A DNA stretch of 11,993 nt from CAZHBA01 sp964530225. Its GTDB lineage: Bacteria > Pseudomonadota > Alphaproteobacteria > UBA6615. The number at the start of each line of letters is the position of its first letter. The first letter of the stretch is position 1. Shown piece after piece: positions 1 to 6,337 of the stretch. Under the pieces are notes generated by a model that was given only the letters and a program-made list of their open reading frames with translations, had not been told where the DNA came from and searched no databases. The stretch is taken from the NCBI GenBank assembly GCA_964530225.1, contig CAZHBA010000013.1, positions 1-11,993 of the forward strand, read 5' to 3'. A program made the translations under genes and the position numbers.

Positions 1-234
1 GACATGATTATTCGCAACATTGACCGCATCAACGCCAGCCTCGACGAGCCCTTCGGCCATAGCTGGGTCGCCGCGGAGATATACTGGCTTTCCTTTTATT
101 CGTTGGCCCACCCTTGCAAGGGAATTTTCGAGGTTGAACCAGGTAAGGTCTGCATCGCGTAGGAGTGCTGTCAATTGGCCGAAAAGCCCCTTCCCCCTGG
201 CCCGGTTGGGGGCCACATCACCACCCGTAACCAT
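1..234 (-). CDS. CapA-family (PGA_cap) metallophosphatase, N-terminal part, runs off the left edge
   Basis: This frame is open from an ATG at 234-232 to the window edge (78 codons, partial). The protein begins MVTGGDVAPNR, with the GD motif expected near the N-terminus of the CapA/poly-gamma-glutamate-biosynthesis fold. It continues with DLTWFNLENSL (the NLE motif) at about residues 32-42 and VDAVNVANNH (the ANNH motif) at about 67-76. In this calcineurin-like family the GD, NLE and NNH residues bind two metals. Members occur in capsule synthesis but also as stand-alone enzymes in catabolic clusters, so the substrate is unknown. The ATG was chosen because it sits directly before the GD motif; the frame also stays open upstream to a TAA about 17 codons away. 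No strong Shine-Dalgarno sequence is visible. The missing C-terminal half cannot be judged. Family call fairly sure, role unsure. Confidence 0.8.
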   Translation of the reverse strand, partial: MVTGGDVAPNRARGKGLFGQLTALLRDADLTWFNLENSLARVGQRIKGKPVYLRGDPAMAEGLVEAGVDAVNVANNHV

Positions 235-285
235 GCTGCACGAAGCGTTGGATTTCGTCACCGTCGGTAGTCTCCGTCTTGCGCC

Positions 286-663
286 TTATTTACTAACCGC
301 GTCGCTGGCGGCAGCGCCAATTTGGCAGGAAGCGTTACTACAATTCAGGAAATTGTGGCTCGTGCCTTGTCGGATAGCGACATCTCCAGCGGTTAGATGG
401 CCATTTCCAGTTTTTAGTATCATGTTAATTTTCCCTGCCATAATAACGAGGTAATCAAGCGTCTTGGTGCAGTGCATCGAACGATGTTCGTTGCCAGCGC
501 CGGCGTCAATCGAAAGTCCTTACTTAGCCAACACGACAGCATTGGCACCGCGTGCACGCTTCCCGTTCTCCGGCGGAAACTCGCCGTGTAACCAGTCTTC
601 CGTAGTGGCTTCGCTCGTTAGTATGATAAACGTTTTCTTACCACAAGGCGCGGAAAAATATTT
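286..663 (-). pseudogene. Decayed cupin-domain gene with in-frame stop
   Basis: Read on the minus strand, the last 63 residues (ATG at 477-475, stop at 286-288) start MHCTKTLDYLVIMAGKINMI and later contain LTAGDVAIRQGTSHNF and a CQIG..SDA ending. This follows the intact cupin at 9090-9629 motif by motif: MHQTDTVDFLVVVSG, LKQGD, RGTLHAWSN, CLLAGVLIDA. Upstream in the same frame is GKKTFIILTSEATTEDWLHG then EFPPENGK, matching the N-terminal strand (KSVVITDE) and EIPP segment of the intact copy, but a TAA at 520-522 interrupts it and no good start lies before the TGA at 664-666. The N-terminal part is also shorter than in the intact copy, suggesting internal deletions. I infer a dead paralogue. 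The 63-residue 3' part alone could be annotated as a small ORF but would be only half a cupin barrel. Confidence 0.65.
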
Positions 664-852
664 TCACATGAATTACCAGATTGCTGCAGTGAGTATCGTG
701 GCGTCGCAAGAGGTGCACAAACCACAAGATCAAAACTCTAGATATTGTGATCCATGCCGGCTTGTGGGTGTTGCTGTTCCTGCTAACGTTTCGGACTAAT
801 CGGTGCAAGGAACGACACTGGCACAACGGGCGGGCACAAGGGAGAGATTGTG
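664..852. other. Gene-free stretch upstream of the amidase gene
   Basis: This stretch of about 190 bases separates the cupin remnant from the amidase start. Short frames cross it on both strands, but none has recognisable motifs. It must hold the amidase promoter; no convincing -35/-10 pair was picked out. A Shine-Dalgarno-like AAGGGAGAG lies at 838-846, just before the amidase start. Confidence 0.4.
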
Positions 853-2271
853 ATGGCAAACTTCGATATTGATATTGCGTCGTTGGCGGACATTAGTCTG
901 GCGTTACGCGACGGCCAGCTTACCGCCACGGCGCTGGCCGAGTGGGCGATCGACAATCACGCACGCCGTGGTGAGGCGTTGCATGCCTACAAGACCTGGC
1001 TGCCCGAACGCGTGTGCACTGAGGCAACGGCGGCCGACGCCGTGTTCGCTGCTGGGATTGATCTCGGCCCGCTACAGGGCATCCCGGTGTCGGTGAAGGA
1101 CCTGGTGGGCGTCGTCGGCTATCCCACGTTTGCTGGCTGTCCACGCCCGCTACCGGAGAAATGGCAGGAAGAAGGCCCAGTCGTTCGCGCTATCCGCCAC
1201 CAGCTAGGCGTTATTTCCGGCAAGAGCCATACGGTGCAGTTTGCCTATGGCGGCTTTGGCGTCAATCCCCATTGGGGCGCGCCGCGCAATCCGTGGGATG
1301 CCGACGACCACCGCTCGCCCGGCGGCTCAAGCTCGGGTGCCGGGGTCAGCCTGTGGGAGGGTTCGGCCCTGTTGGCGATTGGCACCGATACCGCTGGCTC
1401 GGTGCGCCTACCAGCCGCCATGAACGGCGTTGCCGGCATGCGCCCAACCGCCGGCCGCTGGTCGACCGAGGGCATCGTGCCGCTCGCCTCCTCACTCGAC
1501 ACGCCAGGACCGCTAGCGCGCTCCGTCGCCGACCTGGCGCTCGCCTTTGCCGCCATCGATCCCCAGACAGAGGTGCCCGTCTTGTCGTTTGTCGAACGGC
1601 TTAACACGGCCGTGCTCGCCGATTTCCACATCGGTATCTGTGATTGGTATTTCGCTGACTGCGAGCCCGGTATCGCTGAGGGCGTCCAGTCAGCGCTCGA
1701 CGAGCTCGCTCGCCAGGGACTGCGCACCACGTCAGTGACAATGCCCCATCTCGACGACGTCACGGAAATCTTTAACCGCGGTGGCTTGCATGTCGGCGAG
1801 TTTGCCAGCTTCATGGCAAACGAGATGCGTGACTACCGGGACGATTTGGATCCCAAGGTCGCCATCCGCATCAAGGATGCAGCAACATTTTCGACCAGCG
1901 AGCATTTGCATCGCATCAAGCTACTCGAGCGTATGGCGCGCGAAGCCAATGCCGCGTTCGGTGGGTTGCATGCGATCGTTGGTCCAACCCTGCCGCTGAC
2001 ACCGCCGAAGATGTCCGATATCGCAGAAACGGAAACTCACGTAGCCGCCAATAACAAACTAGTGCGCAATACCAACACCGCCAGCCTGCTCAAGCAGTGC
2101 GCGATCACCATTCCGGTTGCGCTTGACGCCGCCGGGATGCCAGTCGGCCTACACATCATTTGTCCGGGCGGTAAGGACGAGACGGCGATTGCCATTGCGC
2201 TGGCCTGCGAAAAGGTGTTGGGCACGGCGCGCGAGCGCCTTGGTTTGCCGCCCCTGTGTGCGGCGTTATGA
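853..2271 (+). CDS. Amidase-signature family hydrolase
   Basis: This 472-residue protein belongs to the amidase signature (AS) family, soluble enzymes that hydrolyse C-N amide bonds. The Ser-cisSer-Lys triad is visible. Lys82 lies in GIPVSVKDL, the cis-Ser is Ser159 in SPGGSSSGAG, and the nucleophile is Ser183 in GTDTAGSVRLPA. The 24-residue spacing between the two serines matches FAAH and malonamidase E2. Length is typical for short bacterial AS enzymes. The signature reads GTDTAG rather than the usual GTDTGG, a conservative change. GTG at 850 directly precedes ATG at 853; the ATG is preferred because GGGAG at 840-844 is then 8 bases away. The gene stands alone: a cupin remnant lies upstream and an IS remnant downstream. 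GC-rich codon use matches the right-hand catabolic genes. The substrate (aliphatic amide, malonamide, biuret-type or other) cannot be inferred, and it lacks the context of a GatA. Confidence 0.9.
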   Translation: MANFDIDIASLADISLALRDGQLTATALAEWAIDNHARRGEALHAYKTWLPERVCTEATAADAVFAAGIDLGPLQGIPVSVKDLVGVVGYPTFAGCPRPLPEKWQEEGPVVRAIRHQLGVISGKSHTVQFAYGGFGVNPHWGAPRNPWDADDHRSPGGSSSGAGVSLWEGSALLAIGTDTAGSVRLPAAMNGVAGMRPTAGRWSTEGIVPLASSLDTPGPLARSVADLALAFAAIDPQTEVPVLSFVERLNTAVLADFHIGICDWYFADCEPGIAEGVQSALDELARQGLRTTSVTMPHLDDVTEIFNRGGLHVGEFASFMANEMRDYRDDLDPKVAIRIKDAATFSTSEHLHRIKLLERMAREANAAFGGLHAIVGPTLPLTPPKMSDIAETETHVAANNKLVRNTNTASLLKQCAITIPVALDAAGMPVGLHIICPGGKDETAIAIALACEKVLGTARERLGLPPLCAAL

Positions 2272-2307
2272 GGTGAGCGGACCGATTACTCCGATTAACG
2301 GACACAA

Positions 2308-2321
2308 GGCCGCTGGCGGCC
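2308..2321. repeat. 14-bp perfect palindrome downstream of the amidase
   Basis: GGCCGCTGGCGGCC reads the same on both strands, about 37 bases after the amidase stop. It could form a short GC-rich hairpin, but no T-run follows, so a role as terminator is only possible. Confidence 0.3.
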
Positions 2322-2389
2322 GGAAGGGCATCCGCGCTAAGCACTCGCGAACGTCCAAAATTTACTAGCCGGGCGGACGGTCGCTGTTG

Positions 2390-2614
2390 TCACGGCTTCT
2401 TTCGTAAGCGGCTATTCTTCCGCTCGAGATCCTTCAGGCACTTCGCTTGATCAACCCTGAGCACCCCGTACTCCTCGTGCCAGCGATAGTAGATTTGCTC
2501 CGATATCTCCAGTGTGTGGCATACCTAGCCAACCGTCTGGTCAAGCGACAACGACACCTCGGACTCGCGAAGCATCGTGATAATCTGTTCGGCTGTATAG
2601 CGTTTGCGCCCCAT
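2390..2614 (-). pseudogene. IS3-family transposase OrfA remnant, with in-frame stop
   Basis: From an ATG at 2614-2612 the minus strand reads MGRKRYTAEQIITMLRESEV, an IS3-family OrfA N-terminus (helix-turn-helix). It continues VCHTLEISEQIYYRWHEEYG, then VDQAKCLKDLERKNSRLRKK, the usual YYRW..YGGLRVDQAKRLKELE.ENARLKK segment that leads into the coiled coil. Codon 30 is TAG (2525-2527), where intact relatives continue through AEVCR-like residues. The frame ends in TGA at 2390-2392, before the normal LTLDK..LKEA ending. OrfB, with the DDE catalytic core, is absent. It is therefore a dead fragment, and it sits at the left flank of the AT-richer segment. No terminal inverted repeats could be assigned. 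Confidence 0.85.
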
Positions 2615-2657
2615 TCCATATCCTGCTCTCAAGACTAGAATGGCCAAACCTCTCTCT

Positions 2658-2669
2658 TAGTCCGGACTA
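2658..2669. repeat. 12-bp perfect palindrome upstream of the OrfA remnant
   Basis: TAGTCCGGACTA is perfectly self-complementary. It lies about 45 bases upstream of the transposase remnant's start, so it may belong to the leader or end of the original IS element. This is unproven. Confidence 0.4.
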
Positions 2670-2693
2670 CTTTCTGGGCCCTTTCCAAGGGTC

Positions 2694-2713
2694 TAGCCCA
2701 AATGGTTGGGCTA
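2694..2713. repeat. Perfect 8-bp inverted repeat (hairpin) between the IS remnant and the amidohydrolase
   Basis: TAGCCCAA, four bases, then TTGGGCTA form a perfect stem-loop. No T-run follows on either strand, so it is a weak terminator candidate. It could also be an operator-like site or debris of the IS end. Confidence 0.35.
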
Positions 2714-2722
2714 CGGCGTGTT

Positions 2723-2752
2723 TTGATGCGCCCCTTGCAAAATAAATTAAAT
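2723..2752 (+). promoter_or_regulatory. Possible sigma-70-like promoter for the secreted amidohydrolase
   Basis: TTGATG at 2723-2728 and TTAAAT at 2747-2752 are separated by 18 bases, and each matches the consensus at four of six positions. The pair lies in an AT-rich patch 30 bases before the ATG. Weak evidence, given only as the best candidate seen. Confidence 0.25.
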
Positions 2753-2781
2753 TCTTCCTCACGTCGTGTCATCATTACGGT

Positions 2782-3846
2782 ATGAAACGACTACTGCCCG
2801 TTCTGTGCCTACTCCCGCTACTTTTTTTGCACGTTTTTGACGCCGCGAAAGCACAAGCTAGATCCGGGGTGGAGTTTATTGATGTACACGTTCATCTGAT
2901 CGGGGGACGGGGCAATAATGAAGATTATGAGGGAGCAGTAAATAAGGCAATCGGCCGTATGGACCAGTTAGGAATCCGTAAAGCGATCATCCTGCCTCCG
3001 CCCCAAGTCGAGAGCCAGGACTGGCATGATTATAAAACTTTTGCTTATGCGTTAAGTGAATATCCAGACCGATTCTCATTTCTTGGTGGGGGGGGAGAGC
3101 TAAACGCTAAGCTCCACAAATACAATGACGCGTCCTCTATCACAAACGATGTTAAGCGGACCTTCGCTGATCAGGCCGAGAAAATTATAAGAGACGGTGC
3201 TATTGGATTCGGAGAAATTGCTTCGCTTCATATTTCGGCTGCACCTGGACATCCTTATGAGTTTGTTCCGGCCGATCATCCGCTTCTTCGGATACTTGCC
3301 GACGTGGCCGCAAAATTTAACGTGCCAATAGATCTCCATATGGACGCTGCTGTTGATGAAATACCCATTCCACCCCGCTTTAAAAATTGGCGTAATCCAC
3401 CAATCTTGCCATCGACAATTAGCCCTCTCCGCCGATTATTAAAATACAATCCTGATGCGAAGATCGTTTGGGCGCATGGAGGATCAGATCCCTTGGGATC
3501 GATGAGTCCAGCTTTAATTGGCAAGCTGATGGATGAGTACTTAAATCTTTACATAAGTTTGCGTGTTGTGGGTGGTAAGGCACCGATGCACAATAAGTTA
3601 CTCGGCTTCGGTGAAATCGTGCCAGAGTGGCTTGATGTTCTTAATCGCCATTCTGACCGTTTTGTAATCGGCTCCGACTCATTTTTTGTATCACCAAACC
3701 TTAAAGGCTCAGGACCGGGTTTCCGATTTGCGCAAAAAAACGTTCCCAAACTCAGAGCTACAAGACATTTTTTATCATTGCTGCCACCAGCCGTGGCTCG
3801 CAAAATTGCCCGAGACAACGCGGTGCGGATTTACGGGCTTAAATAA
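2782..3846 (+). CDS. Secreted amidohydrolase (amidohydrolase_2-type TIM barrel)
   Basis: This 354-residue protein starts with a Sec signal peptide: MKRLLP, a hydrophobic core of about 15 residues, then AAKAQA with likely cleavage near residue 26. The mature part looks like a metal-dependent amidohydrolase of the ACMSD-like (amidohydrolase_2) group. FIDVHVHL supplies His36 and His38, DLHMD supplies His186, WAHGG supplies His232, and IGSDS supplies Asp299. E145 in GFGEI may also reach the site. The likely location is the periplasm, whereas most family members are cytoplasmic. The substrate is unknown. Codon use is AT-rich (sampled lines near 40-43% GC), unlike the amidase upstream. No clear Shine-Dalgarno sequence precedes the ATG. 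It is followed 113 bases later by the protease gene on the same strand, so co-transcription is possible but unproven. Confidence 0.85.
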   Translation: MKRLLPVLCLLPLLFLHVFDAAKAQARSGVEFIDVHVHLIGGRGNNEDYEGAVNKAIGRMDQLGIRKAIILPPPQVESQDWHDYKTFAYALSEYPDRFSFLGGGGELNAKLHKYNDASSITNDVKRTFADQAEKIIRDGAIGFGEIASLHISAAPGHPYEFVPADHPLLRILADVAAKFNVPIDLHMDAAVDEIPIPPRFKNWRNPPILPSTISPLRRLLKYNPDAKIVWAHGGSDPLGSMSPALIGKLMDEYLNLYISLRVVGGKAPMHNKLLGFGEIVPEWLDVLNRHSDRFVIGSDSFFVSPNLKGSGPGFRFAQKNVPKLRATRHFLSLLPPAVARKIARDNAVRIYGLK

Positions 3847-3890
3847 AAGGCGCGATCTCACACCTAGGGTGCCTAGGACAGGGCATCACC

Positions 3891-3909
3891 GATTACGCAC
3901 CACGGCCCA
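3891..3909 (+). repeat. Direct repeat copy 1 (19 bp, 17 matches with copy 2), upstream of the protease
   Basis: GATTACGCACCACGGCCCA lies between the amidohydrolase stop and the protease start. It matches 17 of 19 bases of the copy at 6191-6209. Both differences are C/T transitions. Confidence 0.5.
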
Positions 3910-3959
3910 ATTTGCCTCAGTGGCTCGCTCTGCCAGGTATTTTAGAATAGCCTTGTTTC

Positions 3960-4337
3960 ATGAAAGATTTGACAATCATTCTCCACGCGACCCTCGCACT
4001 TTTTCTCGGAAACCTCTGTTCCTTTAACCTGGTATATGCTGGCGAGCATTCATTCGAAACCTCCTATTTAGGCAAAGCAGAAGGCTGCACCGTCAAAATT
4101 CGTACCCGGGTTAAGTACCCACCGATGAGGGACAACAAAGGTTCTCATTCGAGCGCAGGGTTTCTGATCGATGCAGAGAGAGGGTGGATAGCGACTAATG
4201 CACACGTGTCCTCCAGAAATCCTGAAAGTGTTGAGATTGCTTTCAAAGACCAGAGTTTTGTCGATGCTAAATTACTGTTTGTTGACCGATATCTTGATCT
4301 CGCGATCTTAGAGGCACCGAGAAAAAATCCCGGCTGA
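3960..4337 (+). CDS. Secreted HtrA/Deg-like serine protease, N-terminal half before a frameshift
   Basis: This frame codes 125 residues. A signal peptide (MKDLTIILHA..., hydrophobic to about residue 26) ends in LVYA, with cleavage likely before GEHS. Next comes the first half of a trypsin-fold domain: SSAGFLID at about 64-71, GWIATNAHV with catalytic His82, and DRYLDLAIL with catalytic Asp113. These are the usual HtrA/Deg motifs (xGSGfii, tNxHV, DlAvl). The reading then slips. After EAPRK this frame gives NPG and a TGA, whereas the sense of the domain continues in the +1 frame from ATC at 4327 (IPADAKQAEL...). Alone, this half lacks the nucleophilic serine and cannot be an active protease. 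No strong Shine-Dalgarno sequence was seen. It is the 5' part of one gene with 4324-5307. Confidence 0.8.
   Translation: MKDLTIILHATLALFLGNLCSFNLVYAGEHSFETSYLGKAEGCTVKIRTRVKYPPMRDNKGSHSSAGFLIDAERGWIATNAHVSSRNPESVEIAFKDQSFVDAKLLFVDRYLDLAILEAPRKNPG
4320..4330 (+). other. Frameshift site: A6 run splitting the protease gene
   Basis: The bases are AGAAAAAATCC, with six A's at 4322-4327. Removing one A joins both frames into a single 448-residue protein with an uninterrupted serine protease domain. This could be a real mutation, a homopolymer sequencing error, or slippage-based recoding. The sequence alone cannot separate these. Confidence 0.8.
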
Positions 4338-5307
4338 TGCCAAACAGGCCGAGCTTAAATACGGCGATTGGCCCGAAGTAGGAAGCAAAGTCGGGGCTTA
4401 TGGACACCCGTTATCGCTCGATTTTTCAGTGACCACGGGAATTGTTTCGGGCTTACGTTATCGACATAACCGTTACTGGATACAGACCGACGCGGCTATT
4501 AATCGGGGCAACTCGGGTGGTCCGCTCATAAGCACCAAATCCGGTAAGGTCGTCGGCATTAATGCTATGGGTTACTCGAAAACTTCAAGTGAGGGTCTCG
4601 GGCTTGCGGTGCCGATGGTTTACGCCTGTCGAGTATTCCAACTCCTTAGAGAAGGAAAAAATCCTTCTGCGCCATACCTACCAACAGCATTTGTGACGAG
4701 TGATGGAGTTCGCAATAAGCTGATTGTCGCTACGAACTACGAGGGGCTTCCCGTGAAATGGGCACTCGAGCCTGGAGACGAACTTTTGTCACTGGTTAGT
4801 GACCCAAAAACAAAACTCAAAAATCAAGCAGACCTGATCCATGCTCTTCGTGGTTCAGCGGGTGACGTCGCGGTCAATATTATTAGAAAAGGAAAGCCGC
4901 AGACCCTGAATCTGGCTTCATTTTCCCGGCCTCGGATAATCGATTGGGTAGGCCTGCATTTTTCTGGGATTGTTGTCGGCAAAGAACTAATGCGGGATGC
5001 AAAACTTTCAAATCCTGGCGATGATATATTAATTCTGGACGTCGCATCGGCATCCTTGGGGGCAGTGCTAGGAATAGTGGCGTATAGCTATTTCCATACA
5101 GTTGACGGCCTGAGATTAAAAAACATCCAAAAATTATGCTCACACTTAACGCAAGCTGAAATTCAAAATCGCAAAGTGAGATTGGCTACCCGGGCGGAAA
5201 CCTGGGAATATATGTCAGCCTCAAAGTACAATTTGTACAATGTGAAGATTAAAGATGTGAAGCTTATGGGTCCCAATGTGACAGAGGGTACGGCATGCGA
5301 TGATTAA
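4324..5307 (+). CDS. HtrA/Deg-like serine protease, C-terminal half with PDZ domain(s)
   Basis: This frame, open from the frameshift to TAA at 5305-5307, completes the protease begun at 3960. The first in-frame ATG is at 4429, but homology of the fold begins earlier, with VGSKVGAYGHPL. The catalytic serine is in INRGNSGGPL (codon 4513-4515, Ser185 of the restored 448-residue protein). It is followed by GKVVGINAMG and GLGLAVPM, all standard trypsin-fold Deg motifs. Next is a PDZ-like domain (ALEPGDELLSL, then ADLIHALRG and VNIIRKGK). The last 120 residues, from about IDWVGLHFSG, may be a second degenerate PDZ, as in Deg proteins with two. Together with the signal peptide, this points to a periplasmic quality-control or regulatory protease. 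The stop overlaps the next gene's start by 8 bases (5300-5307), suggesting translational coupling. Confidence 0.82.
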   Translation, partial: KIPADAKQAELKYGDWPEVGSKVGAYGHPLSLDFSVTTGIVSGLRYRHNRYWIQTDAAINRGNSGGPLISTKSGKVVGINAMGYSKTSSEGLGLAVPMVYACRVFQLLREGKNPSAPYLPTAFVTSDGVRNKLIVATNYEGLPVKWALEPGDELLSLVSDPKTKLKNQADLIHALRGSAGDVAVNIIRKGKPQTLNLASFSRPRIIDWVGLHFSGIVVGKELMRDAKLSNPGDDILILDVASASLGAVLGIVAYSYFHTVDGLRLKNIQKLCSHLTQAEIQNRKVRLATRAETWEYMSASKYNLYNVKIKDVKLMGPNVTEGTACDD

Positions 5308-6121
5308 CCTCAAACGAAACTCAAAAAAAGAATTGGTTCCCGCCACTGGAATGCGATCTCGCGCGTCTTCGATCTACACACCTAACCAGGAGTCTGATTT
5401 TAGAATTAGCAGGGGGAAATTCTCCGATTTTCTGACTTGCCGAAGATGCTTCTACCTAGACAGGGTGAAGGGACTGGTGTCTCCCGGCACGCCCGGTTGG
5501 ACCCTCAACGAAACCACCGATCTACTTTTGAAGAAAGAATTTGACGAATGCCGCGCGGCGCAACTTCCACATCGTTTGTTCAAGGAAAATGGATTAGAGT
5601 ACCTCGTTCCCTTTCAGCACCCGGACCTGGATCGTTGGAGAGATTCTCTCCGTCACGGATTGAAGGCTCGATACAAAAGCACAAACATCATTCTGACAGG
5701 CGGAGTTGATGATGTTTGGCAGGACATCAATGACGGCAAATTAGTTGTCGTTGACTATAAATCCCAGGCAAACACCAGACCCCTCACCCCAGAGTCATAT
5801 CTCGCAGACCCTTATCACGATGGGTACAAAGTGCAGATGGACTTTTACGCTTATCTCCTTCGAGAAATGAAATTTGCGATTTCCAAAACTACCTATTTCC
5901 TTGTCTGCAATGCGGACAGAGGTGCGGACGGGTTTTTTGGAAAAATGGACTTTAGCGAAACCCTAATTCCGTACGAATGCAATTCGGATTGGATACCTGG
6001 CAAGGTATCAGAGATGCTTGATTTGATGAATCAAACCGATGTCCCTGAAGGCAATCCTAGTTGCAGCAATTGTGCATACGCGAAGCAAAGAGCGGCGATT
6101 GAGACGAGTGAGGTGGCATAG
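5300..6121 (+). CDS. PD-(D/E)XK nuclease-like protein, Cas4/RecB-type
   Basis: This 273-residue protein has the core motifs of the RecB/Cas4 branch of PD-(D/E)XK nucleases. They are GGVDDVW (Asp137), VVVDYKS (Asp152 and Lys154) after a beta-strand, and Gln179-x3-Tyr183 in YKVQMDFYAYLL, with His91 a possible motif-I residue. Cysteines occur in two pairs, C47xxC50 (DFLTCRRCFYL) and C255xxC258 (PSCSNCAYAK). This resembles the four-cysteine arrangement that holds an Fe-S cluster in Cas4/AddB, although here there are two at each end. No helicase domain or CRISPR gene is nearby. There is no signal peptide, so it acts in the cytoplasm. The ATG overlaps the protease stop (ATGATTAA), so the pair is probably coupled. 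Codon use is AT-rich. Nuclease fold likely; biological role unknown. Confidence 0.75.
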   Translation: MINLKRNSKKELVPATGMRSRASSIYTPNQESDFRISRGKFSDFLTCRRCFYLDRVKGLVSPGTPGWTLNETTDLLLKKEFDECRAAQLPHRLFKENGLEYLVPFQHPDLDRWRDSLRHGLKARYKSTNIILTGGVDDVWQDINDGKLVVVDYKSQANTRPLTPESYLADPYHDGYKVQMDFYAYLLREMKFAISKTTYFLVCNADRGADGFFGKMDFSETLIPYECNSDWIPGKVSEMLDLMNQTDVPEGNPSCSNCAYAKQRAAIETSEVA

Positions 6122-6337
6122 TCCTGCAGGAGTCCTGTATTTCGCATAAAGGCGGGGATAATCTCGATACGCCGGCCACAGTGTATCATGGATCACGCAT
6201 CACGGCCCAGGCGCCCGTTTCGATGGCTAGCTTAGACCGCCAGCCTACATAGCGCGCTGTGCTTCGAAGCGCCCCTCCCGTTGCGATGTTGCCCGCCACC
6301 CCTGTTCCGGTTTACGCTACCCCCTGGGGAAGAGGCA
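6122..6337. other. Gap between the nuclease and the oxidoreductase genes
   Basis: It opens with the 10-base palindrome TCCTGCAGGA inside a small tandem of AGTCCTG words, just after the nuclease stop, and it contains copy 2 of the direct repeat. Base composition returns to GC-rich here, so the right edge of the AT-richer segment lies in this gap. No RNA gene or protein could be recognised. Confidence 0.4.
6191..6209 (+). repeat. Direct repeat copy 2 (19 bp, 17 matches with copy 1), downstream of the nuclease
   Basis: GATCACGCATCACGGCCCA matches 3891-3909 at 17 of 19 bases. With the eight bases before it, about 22 of 27 agree. The two copies bracket the protease-nuclease pair. Confidence 0.5.

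Noticed and set aside
20..454. Plus-strand ORF of 144 codons
   Set aside because: It overlaps, on the opposite strand, the CapA start and the cupin remnant, both of which carry family motifs; its own translation has none.
464..799. Plus-strand ORF of 111 codons
   Set aside because: No recognisable motifs, and it lies antisense to the cupin remnant.
1245..1814. Long minus-strand ORF inside the amidase gene
   Set aside because: Typical antisense open frame in GC-rich coding DNA; the plus frame has the complete catalytic triad.
5300..6121. Calling the nuclease a true CRISPR Cas4
   Set aside because: The motifs are shared by many RecB-like nucleases, and there is no CRISPR array or other cas gene in the window.
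6281..6337. Longer start for the FAD oxidoreductase
   Set aside because: The extra residues are not family-like, while the ATG at 6338 has a good Shine-Dalgarno sequence and begins at the Rossmann fold.
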